From positions 1 to 29,177 of the forward strand of contig JAJRWM010000134.1 in assembly GCA_024276815.1 (NCBI GenBank): a stretch of DNA of 29,177 nucleotides, given 5' to 3'. Made by a program: the position numbers and the translations under genes. The DNA is from a bacterium. GTDB taxonomy: Bacteria > JACRDZ01 > JAJRWM01. Positions 1-7,901 of this stretch are shown here, in pieces; positions within the stretch are counted from its first letter, which is position 1, and the number at the start of each line of letters is the position of its first letter. Below the pieces are notes generated by a model that was given only the letters and a program-made list of their open reading frames with translations, ran no database searches and had not been told where the DNA came from.

Positions 1-1
1 C

Positions 2-436
2 GCGCTCAGGCCTTTGGACGACCAGTCGTTTAATTTCGTGGGTCAGGACCACGGTCAGGATGAACAGGCCGAGGACTCGTTGCAACTGGCGACCAGCGTC
101 AGCGCTCTTTCCCATTTATTCTCTGACGGACTCTACCAGGTGACCTACTCCTTGCGGGACTCCTCCAGGCATGAGGGGAAAGAACTGATCTGGGCGGCAG
201 CGCCCATTCGCGGGATTGAATTGGGAACAACCAGGGAGTTTGTCCTGGGAGAGAGAATCCAGGCGTTAAACTTCCAGTATTATCATCAGAACGATTGGAC
301 CGACAGCTTTGACGCCTCCAGCTATGGCTATTTGCCCCAGGCGGTCAGAATTGACCTGGGCGTCCTGACGGACAAAGGTGTCTACTGGCAGCGGTTGGTC
401 GTGGAAATTCCGGCGGGCGGCGAAAAAACACCATGA
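2..436 (+). CDS. gspJ: GspJ, type II secretion minor pseudopilin (5' truncated)
   Basis: This is the C-terminal part (about 144 residues) of a gene whose start lies before the window; the frame is open from base 2. It reads as the end of a GspJ-type minor pseudopilin, which sits near the tip of the T2SS pseudopilus in the periplasm with GspI and GspK. Supporting sequence is the late beta-strand segment with IQALNFQYYHQNDWTDSF followed by LPQAVRIDLGV, matching the family pattern of an aromatic-rich strand and then LP.AVR..L. The N-terminal prepilin signal cannot be seen. The stop overlaps the gspK start as ATGA, indicating translational coupling. The assignment also leans on the gspK-gspL-gspM order that follows. 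A PilW-like type IV pilus protein is the alternative. Confidence 0.75.
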   Translation, partial: ALRPLDDQSFNFVGQDHGQDEQAEDSLQLATSVSALSHLFSDGLYQVTYSLRDSSRHEGKELIWAAAPIRGIELGTTREFVLGERIQALNFQYYHQNDWTDSFDASSYGYLPQAVRIDLGVLTDKGVYWQRLVVEIPAGGEKTP

Positions 437-1431
437 AACAGCGGGGATTTGCTATAATATTTATTTTACTGATCGTCTCGGTTCTCATCTTATACGTTTT
501 GGAATTTAATTTTAACAGCCGGGTGGAATTGGCGTTAACTGAACACCGCCTGGACCGCTTAAGATCGCTGGAGGTTTCCCGAAGCGCCCTGAACTTTGTC
601 GAGGCGGCTTTAATTTCTGATCCGGATCGCAAAATGGACAACTTTGAGGAAGACTGGGCCAAGGTCGCCTATTACGGCCAGCTTTTTGGCGTTGTCTTTC
701 CCGGAGCGGTGGTTAATATTGTGGTTGAGGACGAGAGCGGTAAGCTGAATGTAAACAAATTAATTAAAAAAGCGGAGGGTAAAAAGAAGGTCGTGGTTGA
801 TCGGTGGCTGGCGGAACGGATACGCACGATAGGAGACAACCTGTTCGCTGAATCAGCTTTTGTTGACGCTGTGATAGACTGGATCGATCCTGACGATGAC
901 GATTATTACCCCCCCCAGGGGAGCGATTCCGGCGGCGCGGAAGACAGTTTTTACCAGGGATTGAAAGAACCCTACAGCTCAAAAGACGGCTTGCTGGACA
1001 GCCTGGACGAATTAATATTGATTAAGGGAATCGATGAGCAGTTCTATTTTGGCCAGGGAGGAGCGGAAAGCCCCGGTCTGAGAGATCTGCTGACTGTTTA
1101 CAGCGATGGTAAAATAAACATTAATACCGCTTCCAAACAGGTAATTCAATCATTGCATCCCATGATTAATGAATCGCTGGCGGAAAAAATAGTTAAACAG
1201 CGGCAAAACGATCCTTTTACAACGGCCAAGGATTTTCTTGATTTGTTGAAAGAGAACGGCGTCGCGTTAAAGAAAAAGGATAAAATTTATGGTTTTATCA
1301 CTATCAAAAGCAGCGGATATTTTAAAGTTGAGATCACCGTCAGGTACCAGGAAGTTGGCTGTTATCTGGAAGCGGTTCTCAGGAGAAAAGACAAAAACGT
1401 GGAAGTGGTTTACAGTCAGGTGAAATATTAA
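433..1431 (+). CDS. gspK: GspK, type II secretion minor pseudopilin
   Basis: A 332-residue protein with a class III prepilin-like N-terminus: MKQRG then a hydrophobic helix FAIIFILLIVSVLILYVLEF. Cleavage by the prepilin peptidase is expected after Gly5. There is no Glu at +5 of the mature protein, which is typical of GspK and of no other pseudopilin. The middle holds the Asp-rich segment VIDWIDPDDDDYYPP (about residues 150-165) expected of the GspK alpha-domain. Near residues 218-265 lies the helix-hairpin-helix stretch GKININTASKQVIQSLHP. GspK caps the pseudopilus with GspI/GspJ. The start overlaps the gspJ stop (ATGA), and the TAA stop shares its last base with the gspL ATG. Confidence 0.9.
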   Translation: MKQRGFAIIFILLIVSVLILYVLEFNFNSRVELALTEHRLDRLRSLEVSRSALNFVEAALISDPDRKMDNFEEDWAKVAYYGQLFGVVFPGAVVNIVVEDESGKLNVNKLIKKAEGKKKVVVDRWLAERIRTIGDNLFAESAFVDAVIDWIDPDDDDYYPPQGSDSGGAEDSFYQGLKEPYSSKDGLLDSLDELILIKGIDEQFYFGQGGAESPGLRDLLTVYSDGKININTASKQVIQSLHPMINESLAEKIVKQRQNDPFTTAKDFLDLLKENGVALKKKDKIYGFITIKSSGYFKVEITVRYQEVGCYLEAVLRRKDKNVEVVYSQVKY

Positions 1432-2918
1432 TGGCGCGGAGAATTATTGGTCTGGATATTGGCTATGATTCGGTTACGGCAGTCTGTCTCAAGGGAAAGC
1501 CCGCTAATTTTCAACTGGCCGGCCGCTGGCGGGAACCGCTGGCTGTTGATTCAGACGACGCCTGGGCGGAAAAAGCGCTCTCGGCGCTCAGGAAAATCAG
1601 GAAAAAATTTCCCAAGGGTAATTATACCCTGGTCACGGCTCTGAACCGGTCTGAAACCATGCTGCAAAACCTGAGTTTTCCTTTCTCTGATTTTCAGAAA
1701 ATCCGTCAGGTGGCGAGGTTTGACGTTGAACCATATTTGCCGTTCCCGATCGAACAGGTGCTGCTGGATATATATGTTCTGGCTGCGCGTGACAACAGCG
1801 CGGAAGTCATGGTGGTCGGCGCGCCGGTTCAGACGATTGAAGACCGCCTGGCATTGCTGGAATCAGCTAATTTAAAACCCGACGTCATTACCCTGGACGC
1901 GTTAGGACTGGCCGCCGCCAGTTACCGTTTACGGGGCAGAAAAGATAACCGGACGCTTATCATTCTGGATATCGGCGCCCGGCACAGCGTCTTGAATATT
2001 GTTGCCGGCGGCAAGCTTCATTACAGCCGCGGTATTGATTCTGGCGAGACTGAAATTCTTGAAAAACCCTGCTCCGACGACCGGGAACGGTGTCTGCCGT
2101 TGTTAAAAGAAATAAATTTCAGTCTGCGCTAGTGGGGATTGAAACGTCGGGGCAACGAGCCGGCGGAAGTTTTCCTGAATGGCGCGGTCAGCAAGTTGCC
2201 TGACTTTATGGATGCTTTGTCGGAGGGCCTGGAAATCCAGGGTGCCAAGCTCAATCTTTTTAACGCTGAAGTCGCTGACGATGAGAGTGAGCAAATCGCT
2301 TTGTTCAACAACGCCTTCGCTCTGGCCTGGGCGGAAATGCAAGGTAATGAAGCCGCCAGCGTCAATTTCATCGGGGAAAAACAATTGCGGGAAGGGCGCG
2401 CCAACAAAACCCGCCAGGCCGTCGTCGCGACCTCGCTGATCGCCTGCTTCATTATTGTCTTTGGGGGAGTTGATCTTTATGTTAAAACCAGGCTCGCGGA
2501 AAAACGGGTAAAGCAAGTCAAGGCCCGCATCGTCCGGGAATTCAAGCGGATCAGTCCCAAAACCAGGCGTATTGTCAATCCCTACCAGCAACTGACTGTT
2601 CAGGTTGATAAATTAAAAAAGAAAAACAGCCTGTTGAAAAAGCTGTTGAATCGCCGTTCTTCGGGTTTAGGTATTTTGAGGGATCTCAGCGAGTTGATTC
2701 CTCCGGACGTGAAAGTTCAGCTTAATGATTTTCTGGTTGATCGAGAGGACATCCAGATTGGCGGGGAAACTCCTTTTTTCGAGCAGATCGAAACGCTGCA
2801 AAAGCTTATCAGCGATTCTCCCAAGTTCACTGACGTTGAGGTCCTGGAGAGCAGTTCCTCGCAAAAAAACAAACAGGTAAGGTTCAAGATCCGTATGAAA
2901 ATCGTTGAGAGCGAATGA
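1431..2918 (+). CDS. gspL: GspL-like (fused PilM-PilN) T2SS assembly protein, interrupted by an in-frame TAG
   Basis: The frame is 496 codons long with one internal TAG at codon 234 (2130-2132). Upstream (233 residues) is the PilM/GspL actin-like cytoplasmic domain: IIGLDIGYDSVTAVCL as phosphate-1 motif and IILDIGARHSVLNIV as phosphate-2 motif. Downstream, in the same frame, the same domain continues (EVFLNGAVSKLPDFMDAL, then VNFIGEK), followed by one transmembrane helix at about residues 327-348, a Lys/Arg-rich coiled coil and a PilN-like periplasmic domain. GspL recruits the GspE ATPase to the inner membrane and pairs with GspM. A TTG at 2139 could restart translation, but that product would lack the ATP-fold N-terminus. 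The gene may be a fresh pseudogene, a readthrough gene or a sequence error. Its end overlaps gspM by ATGA. Confidence 0.85.
2130..2132 (+). other. In-frame TAG inside gspL
   Basis: The codon reads ...AGT CTG CGC TAG TGG GGA TTG AAA... . The upstream and downstream frames are identical (2139 minus 1431 is a multiple of three), and the protein family continues without a gap on both sides. A single substitution from CAG, GAG or AAG would explain it. Confidence 0.85.
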
Positions 2919-3448
2919 TGATAAAGTTAAAGCCCAGAGAAAAACGTTTTGTTCTGATCGGCGGTATCCTGTTATTCGTGATCCTGTCAGTTCGTCTTTA
3001 CTATCTGCCTTTTTTTGACCGAATGCGGCGCGCTCAGGAACTTTTACCCCAAAAGCGACTGGAGTTAAAAAGAGTCATCGCTCTTGGCGAGGATTGGCAA
3101 AGATTGCGTTTGGCAAACCGGCAACTTCTGGAAAGTCTTAAATCAAAGCAAAGCCGGATTATTTCCTATTCACTCCTGGAGGAGTTAGCCACGAAAATCG
3201 GCATCCGCTCAAACCTGAAATCCATCAGGCCCCGTTCGCAAAAAGAGGTGGAGTTTTTCAAGGAAGAGACCCTGGAAATATCCTTGGTCAATGTTACCCT
3301 GGAGCAGATTACCCGCTATCTTTATGAAATCGAGGCGACAGACCCGACTTTACAGACCAGCCGCATTCATCTCCAGCCAACGCGACGAAACAGTGAATTA
3401 CTGAAGGCTGATTTCACCATCTCTATTTTTAACGAGGGTGAAGATTGA
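2915..3448 (+). CDS. gspM: GspM/PilO-like T2SS inner-membrane assembly protein
   Basis: A 177-residue bitopic protein: short basic cytoplasmic start (MMIKLKPREKR), one transmembrane helix at about residues 10-30, a coiled-coil stretch (about 35-85) and a small ferredoxin-like periplasmic domain ending in DFTISIFNEGED. This is the layout and length of GspM (T2SSM) and PilO. It dimerises with GspL in the inner membrane and anchors the secretion motor. Identification rests on topology and on being the gene directly after gspL, whose stop it overlaps by ATGA. It is the last plus-strand gene of the operon; the converging gene ends 17 bases away. A weak GAGCC/GGCTC hairpin lies in the gap but has no T-run. 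Confidence 0.8.
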   Translation: MMIKLKPREKRFVLIGGILLFVILSVRLYYLPFFDRMRRAQELLPQKRLELKRVIALGEDWQRLRLANRQLLESLKSKQSRIISYSLLEELATKIGIRSNLKSIRPRSQKEVEFFKEETLEISLVNVTLEQITRYLYEIEATDPTLQTSRIHLQPTRRNSELLKADFTISIFNEGED

Positions 3449-3465
3449 GCCTTGCGACCTCGGCT

Positions 3466-5502
3466 CTACGGATTAAAAGCGTTGGACGCCAGCGCGTTGA
3501 GAATAAAACCGTCTTTTCGATATATTTCCTTTAACAGCCCGCTTTTTTTCACCTTAATGAAGTTTTTACGGTCTTCGAGCACATAGTCAATCCGGTGGCT
3601 ATCGAAGATATCCCTGAGAATCTTTGGGTCAAAGGACTGATAGATTTTCTTATTGCACTCGACAAGTTGTGCTTTATTTTTTCTGCCAATGATTACTTCG
3701 ACCGGGAAAACGTTTTCCACAAAACTGCGGACATCAGCGAGGGCCGGAAAGAGGATGTAACGCCTGACGTTCATGGGGTGGACAAGTATCGCTCCCGGCG
3801 CGGCGGTTTCAGCCAGGAACGCTGATAAACGAACCTGGTCGCCGGAAATATCCTGGCTGGGCCGTTTTATCGCCAGGTCGATGGTGGTCAGCAGACTCAG
3901 AAAGATTCCTGTGACCAACAAGGAAGAAATAAGAACGTTCTTTTTCCGGAACAGGTCATAAACAGATTTCCCGGTCGGAAAGAGCAGGAGGTATACCGGT
4001 AAGATTAAAAAAGCCGCGATATTGTAATGATCGGGCGGTAGGGTTAACAGGGCGGAGATCAGGAAGCCAAAAGCTGTCATGTAAGCGATAACAGAGCGGA
4101 CCGGGGAGCTTAAAACGTTTTTCAGATCCCGGAAGACCGCCGGCAGGGCCATAATCCTGATCCCCAAAGCGCAGAAGTAATAAAACAGCCCAAAGCCAAT
4201 AAAATATTTAAAGAATCCGGATAATCCGCTTTGAAACATCATTTGGTGGAATTTCAGGTAAGTTGTTTTCAGGTTCGCGAAATAAATATTGGTGGCGACC
4301 AGGGAGCTATAGACCAAATACCAGGGGTTAAAGGCGAAAACCTGTCCCTGGAAGGGGGAATAACGCTTGATCATGATGAGCCAGGCCAGCCCCCATAAAC
4401 CTAAAAGAACTGTTGCCAGGAGCAAATCTTTTTTACGCTGACGCCAGAAAACAACCGTCGCGGGCACAGTCAGGCCAATAAAGACGTGGAGCAGGGTAAA
4501 GGGATAATAGAAAGGCAGCGCTCCGAAAAAGAACACTCCCAGGGCAAGCCATATCTTCTCTTCACTCTTTTGATAATTCAGCAGGCTAAATAATCCCAGG
4601 AAAAGGCAGGTATAGGCGAAGTAGCCGCTGGTTGCCTGAGCCGGAAGGATGGTTGGCAGGAACTTAAGCTCCCAGTATCTTTGACCGGTGGAATTTAAAA
4701 AAGGTTGCAGGAAGCCCAGGTTGCCGATGAAGTTGATAAAAAAAACGCTTAGAAGGGCTACTCCCCGGTTGTCGTATAATTTCTTCGACAAAATATAGAT
4801 GGAGAACACCCACATCAATAGTTCCGGAAAAACAATGAAGCGCATTGAAAGATCGGCGGCCTTCAGATTAAAAAAACGAGCGAAAATTGAAAGGTAAAGA
4901 TCGGGGAAGATGTGGTAGAAAAAATCGAATTCACCGGCAAAAAAATATTTTGGTGGGAAAGAATGGCTTAATTCACGGATTAAACTGAGATGAAAAACGT
5001 CATCGCGTGACATTAACGCGGCCAGTCTGATTTCTCCGCCGCTCGTGGGCAGCCAGCTAAAAAATCTGAACCAGCCGCCGAAGCCGAGTATCAGCGCAAA
5101 TAGAGCCAGGGCTAGATAGGTAAACCGCTCGTTTTTGAAGGTTTTGGCGGGCAGCCGAATCCGGCCCTTGAAAGTGAGGAAAAGATAGTAAGCCAGACAT
5201 AGGGCGATGATGAAAAAATATATTAATTCCTGTTTTATCAACAAGCAGAGAAAATAAAGTAAAGTCGTGAGGAAATAACCGCCGGCGAATTCCAGGGTTG
5301 TTTTTTCTATTCCGTCGCACTGAAGTTTTAAACCGTGACAGAATAAAGCTCCCGGGATATATGTAATCAGCGTCGCGACAACCACATAGATAAGAAAGCT
5401 TTTGGCCGGGATTCCCAGTGAAAGGAAAAACAACTCGAGAAGAGCGAAAAAAAACAGGGCCGATATGAGCAAGTGGTTGTTTTTAAGGTTTATAAAGTCC
5501 AT
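3466..5502 (-). CDS. Polytopic membrane protein, possible GT-C-fold glycosyltransferase
   Basis: A 678-residue protein with more than ten hydrophobic helices and a soluble C-terminal tail of about 120 residues (from about 555). After the first helices there is a long non-membrane loop with SRDDVFHLSLIRELSHSFPP and YHIFPDLYL. An acidic DD/H pair in the first large outer loop followed by a hydrophobic body and a soluble tail is the general plan of GT-C enzymes that use polyprenyl-phosphate sugars, but I recognise no specific family and name no substrate. It is the last gene of the minus-strand block, 61 bases after rsgA with no terminator between. It ends in TAG close to the gspM end, so TAG is a genuine terminator here. 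Confidence 0.6.
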   Translation of the reverse strand: MDFINLKNNHLLISALFFFALLELFFLSLGIPAKSFLIYVVVATLITYIPGALFCHGLKLQCDGIEKTTLEFAGGYFLTTLLYFLCLLIKQELIYFFIIALCLAYYLFLTFKGRIRLPAKTFKNERFTYLALALFALILGFGGWFRFFSWLPTSGGEIRLAALMSRDDVFHLSLIRELSHSFPPKYFFAGEFDFFYHIFPDLYLSIFARFFNLKAADLSMRFIVFPELLMWVFSIYILSKKLYDNRGVALLSVFFINFIGNLGFLQPFLNSTGQRYWELKFLPTILPAQATSGYFAYTCLFLGLFSLLNYQKSEEKIWLALGVFFFGALPFYYPFTLLHVFIGLTVPATVVFWRQRKKDLLLATVLLGLWGLAWLIMIKRYSPFQGQVFAFNPWYLVYSSLVATNIYFANLKTTYLKFHQMMFQSGLSGFFKYFIGFGLFYYFCALGIRIMALPAVFRDLKNVLSSPVRSVIAYMTAFGFLISALLTLPPDHYNIAAFLILPVYLLLFPTGKSVYDLFRKKNVLISSLLVTGIFLSLLTTIDLAIKRPSQDISGDQVRLSAFLAETAAPGAILVHPMNVRRYILFPALADVRSFVENVFPVEVIIGRKNKAQLVECNKKIYQSFDPKILRDIFDSHRIDYVLEDRKNFIKVKKSGLLKEIYRKDGFILNALASNAFNP

Positions 5503-5563
5503 GCGATCTCAATATATTTGTTAATAGGTCTGTTATTAGTCGTCAGTTTACCTGTCTGGGCAA

Positions 5564-6577
5564 TTATTTCCCCCGGCGTTTACCTTTACGGCGGGCTTGT
5601 TCAGCCCGTTTCCGCGCCAGCGCTTCAAATTCTTCTTTCATCTTCCGATAGTTTGCCAGACGCTCTTTTATCAGCCCACCCGTTTCCGCCGCTTCCTTAA
5701 CCGCGCAACTTGGCTCCGTGGTGTGCTGACAATCTCTGAACCGACAGGACGTTGCCAGTTCTTCAATATCATCGAATCCCCGCCGCAAATCATCCTTGCT
5801 GCCCCAAAGCTGCAACTCCCGCATTCCCGGGCTGTCGATTACGACAGCGCCGCCCGGCAACAAGATTAATTCCCGGTGGCTGGTGGTATGACTGCCCTTG
5901 TTCATATCCTTGCGCAAAGCTTTGGTCTTCATGTAGTCAAAGCCAAGCAGCCGGTTGACCAGAGTTGATTTGCCAACCCCGGAAGAACCAATAAAAGAGA
6001 CTGTTTTCCCCGGCTTCAGGTAGCTGGCAAGTTGATCAAGACCAGTGTTGTTGAGCGCGCAGACCGGCAAAACCGCGACACCGGAAGCGGTTTTTTTAAT
6101 TTCCTGAAGATATTTATCGACCTCAGGACAGACATCGGTCTTGTTGAGGATGATGACCGGAGTCGCTCCGCAGTTAAAAATGAGAGTGAGGTATCTTTCC
6201 AGACGGCGTAAGCTGAAATCGCTGTCCAGCGCCATGACTAAAAAAACATAATCTATATTAGCGGCAATTACCTGTTCTTTGGTCGTGACGCCGGCGACTT
6301 TACGGGAAAGCTTGTTTTTTCTCGGCAGCAACTCTTTGATCGTCAAAGTTGCCTTGCCCCGGTCACCAACCACGGCGACCCAGTCGCCAACCACGGGAAC
6401 CTTGCCTTGCCGGTAGAAACGCCCCGGCAGCTTGACGGTTAACTCCCCCTTCTCGGCGATGACCAGATAGCGCAGTTTCTCACGTCGGACGACCCGGGCG
6501 TAAAGCAGGGCGTTATCTTCGAGTTTTTTAAAGTTTTCCTCAAAAAAAGAATTCCAGCCTAAATGTTCTAACTTCAC
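5564..6577 (-). CDS. rsgA: RsgA, small-ribosomal-subunit biogenesis GTPase
   Basis: A 337-residue circularly permuted GTPase that checks late 30S maturation and releases RbfA. Domains: N-terminal OB fold (about 30-95), the G domain with motifs in permuted order, namely NKTD (G4, about residue 143), GSSGVGKST (G1), then DSPGM (G3), and a C-terminal zinc site (C-x5-C-x-H-x5-C within SCRFRDCQHTTEPSCAV). The tail is very Arg/Lys-rich (QARRKGKRRGK), suited to rRNA contact. The start is GTG at 6577; no better in-frame start fits the family N-terminus (GW followed by the OB fold). Unlike the genes upstream it is not coupled to rodA: 94 bases separate them and contain an extended -10 promoter candidate. 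Confidence 0.93.
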   Translation of the reverse strand: MKLEHLGWNSFFEENFKKLEDNALLYARVVRREKLRYLVIAEKGELTVKLPGRFYRQGKVPVVGDWVAVVGDRGKATLTIKELLPRKNKLSRKVAGVTTKEQVIAANIDYVFLVMALDSDFSLRRLERYLTLIFNCGATPVIILNKTDVCPEVDKYLQEIKKTASGVAVLPVCALNNTGLDQLASYLKPGKTVSFIGSSGVGKSTLVNRLLGFDYMKTKALRKDMNKGSHTTSHRELILLPGGAVVIDSPGMRELQLWGSKDDLRRGFDDIEELATSCRFRDCQHTTEPSCAVKEAAETGGLIKERLANYRKMKEEFEALARKRAEQARRKGKRRGK

Positions 6578-6627
6578 CTTACCAGCCCACTTGAAAAAAC
6601 TTCGCCAACCCTCTAACGACGTGGTTC

Positions 6628-6636
6628 ATTGTATCA
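6628..6636 (-). promoter_or_regulatory. Extended -10 promoter candidate for rsgA
   Basis: The minus strand reads TGATACAAT, an extended -10 (TGn followed by TACAAT), about 50 bases upstream of the rsgA GTG in the only sizeable gap of the downstream half of the block. No good -35 is visible, which extended -10 promoters can tolerate. Confidence 0.4.
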
Positions 6637-6671
6637 CATCCCACCCGGGAGAAAGGCGCCGGAGCATATCG

Positions 6672-7901
6672 TTAGCGGTGGGTTTCAAAGCGGCGCATGC
6701 GAATATTCTCCAGGATGCCCACCAGCACCATATTGGTTAACAACGCCGTGCCGCCGTAGCTCATGAAAGGAAGGGGCAGCCCGGTTATCGGCATGATGCC
6801 GATGGTCATACCAATATTGATAAAAATATGAAACAGGAACAAACCGATTATCCCGCCCGCTAACAGGCTACCCCGGTCATCCTTGGCGTTAGCCGCGATA
6901 TCCAGCGCCCGAAACAGGAAGAAAGTGTATAGTGAAAGCAGGATAAAAGCCCAGAAAAAACCGCCTTCCTCACCCAGGATGGAAAAAATGAAGTCCGTAT
7001 GCTGCTCGGGCAGGAAGTTCAACTGGTTCTGGGTGCCCATTAATAATCCCTTGCCCCACATGCCGCCGGAGCCGATAGCGATTTTGGACTGGATAATATT
7101 ATACCCGGCGCCCAAAGGGTCTCGTTCCGGATTTAAAAACACCAACAGGCGGTTCTTTTGATAACCCTTCAGCAGATTCCACATGATAGGCGTGGCGATC
7201 CCGGTAGCCAGGTTTACCCCCCAGATGAAGATACCCTCGAATAGTGTGGTCCTGGTGTAATAAACAAGCGCCAGCAGTATCAGCAAAAACAACAGCCAGT
7301 ACCAGAGCGAGACAGAAATAATCATGCTGATAATCGGCGTAATGATAAAAAATATGTAACGAAACGGCAAGCCGCCCAGATAGAGCATGATCAACAGCAT
7401 GGGGAAAAATACCAAGGTTGTGCCCAGATCAGGTTCGATCAGGATCAGGCCGACCGGTATCAACAAGATGATAAAGGGTATGATTAAATCCCTAAGCCCG
7501 GCTAACGACTTTTGCCGATCATAGATATACTGGGTTAACGCCAGGAGAACGGAAAGTTTGGCCAGCTCTGAAGGCTGGAAACGAAAGAATCCCAGTTCCA
7601 TCCAGCGCCGGGCGTCCCCCCGACCGCTCTTGAGCAAGAGAAGGACTAATAAAATCAATGATACGGTATAGATCAGGTACCCCATCTTGACCAATTTGCG
7701 GTAGTCAAAGGAAATAACCGCCAGCAGGGCTAACAAACCAACCAGTAGCCAGTATATCTGCCGGACATAATATCGTGAATTGCCGCCGTTGAGCCGATAG
7801 GTCGAGCTGTAAATCATGGTGACGCCAATGCCGATAACGCAAAACGCCGTCAGCAGGAGGGCGATATCAAAATTTTTCATAAGCCTTCGGTCAAACATCA
7901 C
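6672..7901 (-). CDS. rodA: RodA, SEDS peptidoglycan glycosyltransferase
   Basis: A 409-residue SEDS-family polytopic protein that polymerises lipid II into glycan strands for lateral wall growth together with PBP2. Visible family signatures: FQPSELAK after the fourth helix, EPDLGTT in the middle, the segment EQHTDFIFSILGEEGG holding the catalytic Asp of the large extracytoplasmic loop, and LPFMSYGG near the end. Around ten membrane helices are apparent. The start is GTG at 7901 (overlapping the mrdA stop) or ATG at 7898; an AAGGAG lies 11 bases before the GTG. ATG at 7880 (MKNFD) is a third option. Coupling to mrdA fits the obligate RodA-PBP2 pair. Confidence 0.93.
   Translation of the reverse strand: MMFDRRLMKNFDIALLLTAFCVIGIGVTMIYSSTYRLNGGNSRYYVRQIYWLLVGLLALLAVISFDYRKLVKMGYLIYTVSLILLVLLLLKSGRGDARRWMELGFFRFQPSELAKLSVLLALTQYIYDRQKSLAGLRDLIIPFIILLIPVGLILIEPDLGTTLVFFPMLLIMLYLGGLPFRYIFFIITPIISMIISVSLWYWLLFLLILLALVYYTRTTLFEGIFIWGVNLATGIATPIMWNLLKGYQKNRLLVFLNPERDPLGAGYNIIQSKIAIGSGGMWGKGLLMGTQNQLNFLPEQHTDFIFSILGEEGGFFWAFILLSLYTFFLFRALDIAANAKDDRGSLLAGGIIGLFLFHIFINIGMTIGIMPITGLPLPFMSYGGTALLTNMVLVGILENIRMRRFETHR

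Noticed and set aside
2139-2918. The downstream part of gspL as an independent PilN-type gene starting at TTG 2139
   Set aside because: Its first roughly 90 residues are the end of the PilM/GspL actin-like domain in the same frame as the upstream part, so it is a fragment of one gene, not a natural start.
3445-3464. GAGCC/GGCTC hairpin between converging gspM and the membrane protein gene
   Set aside because: Five base pairs with a ten-base loop and no T-run on either strand; too weak for a terminator.
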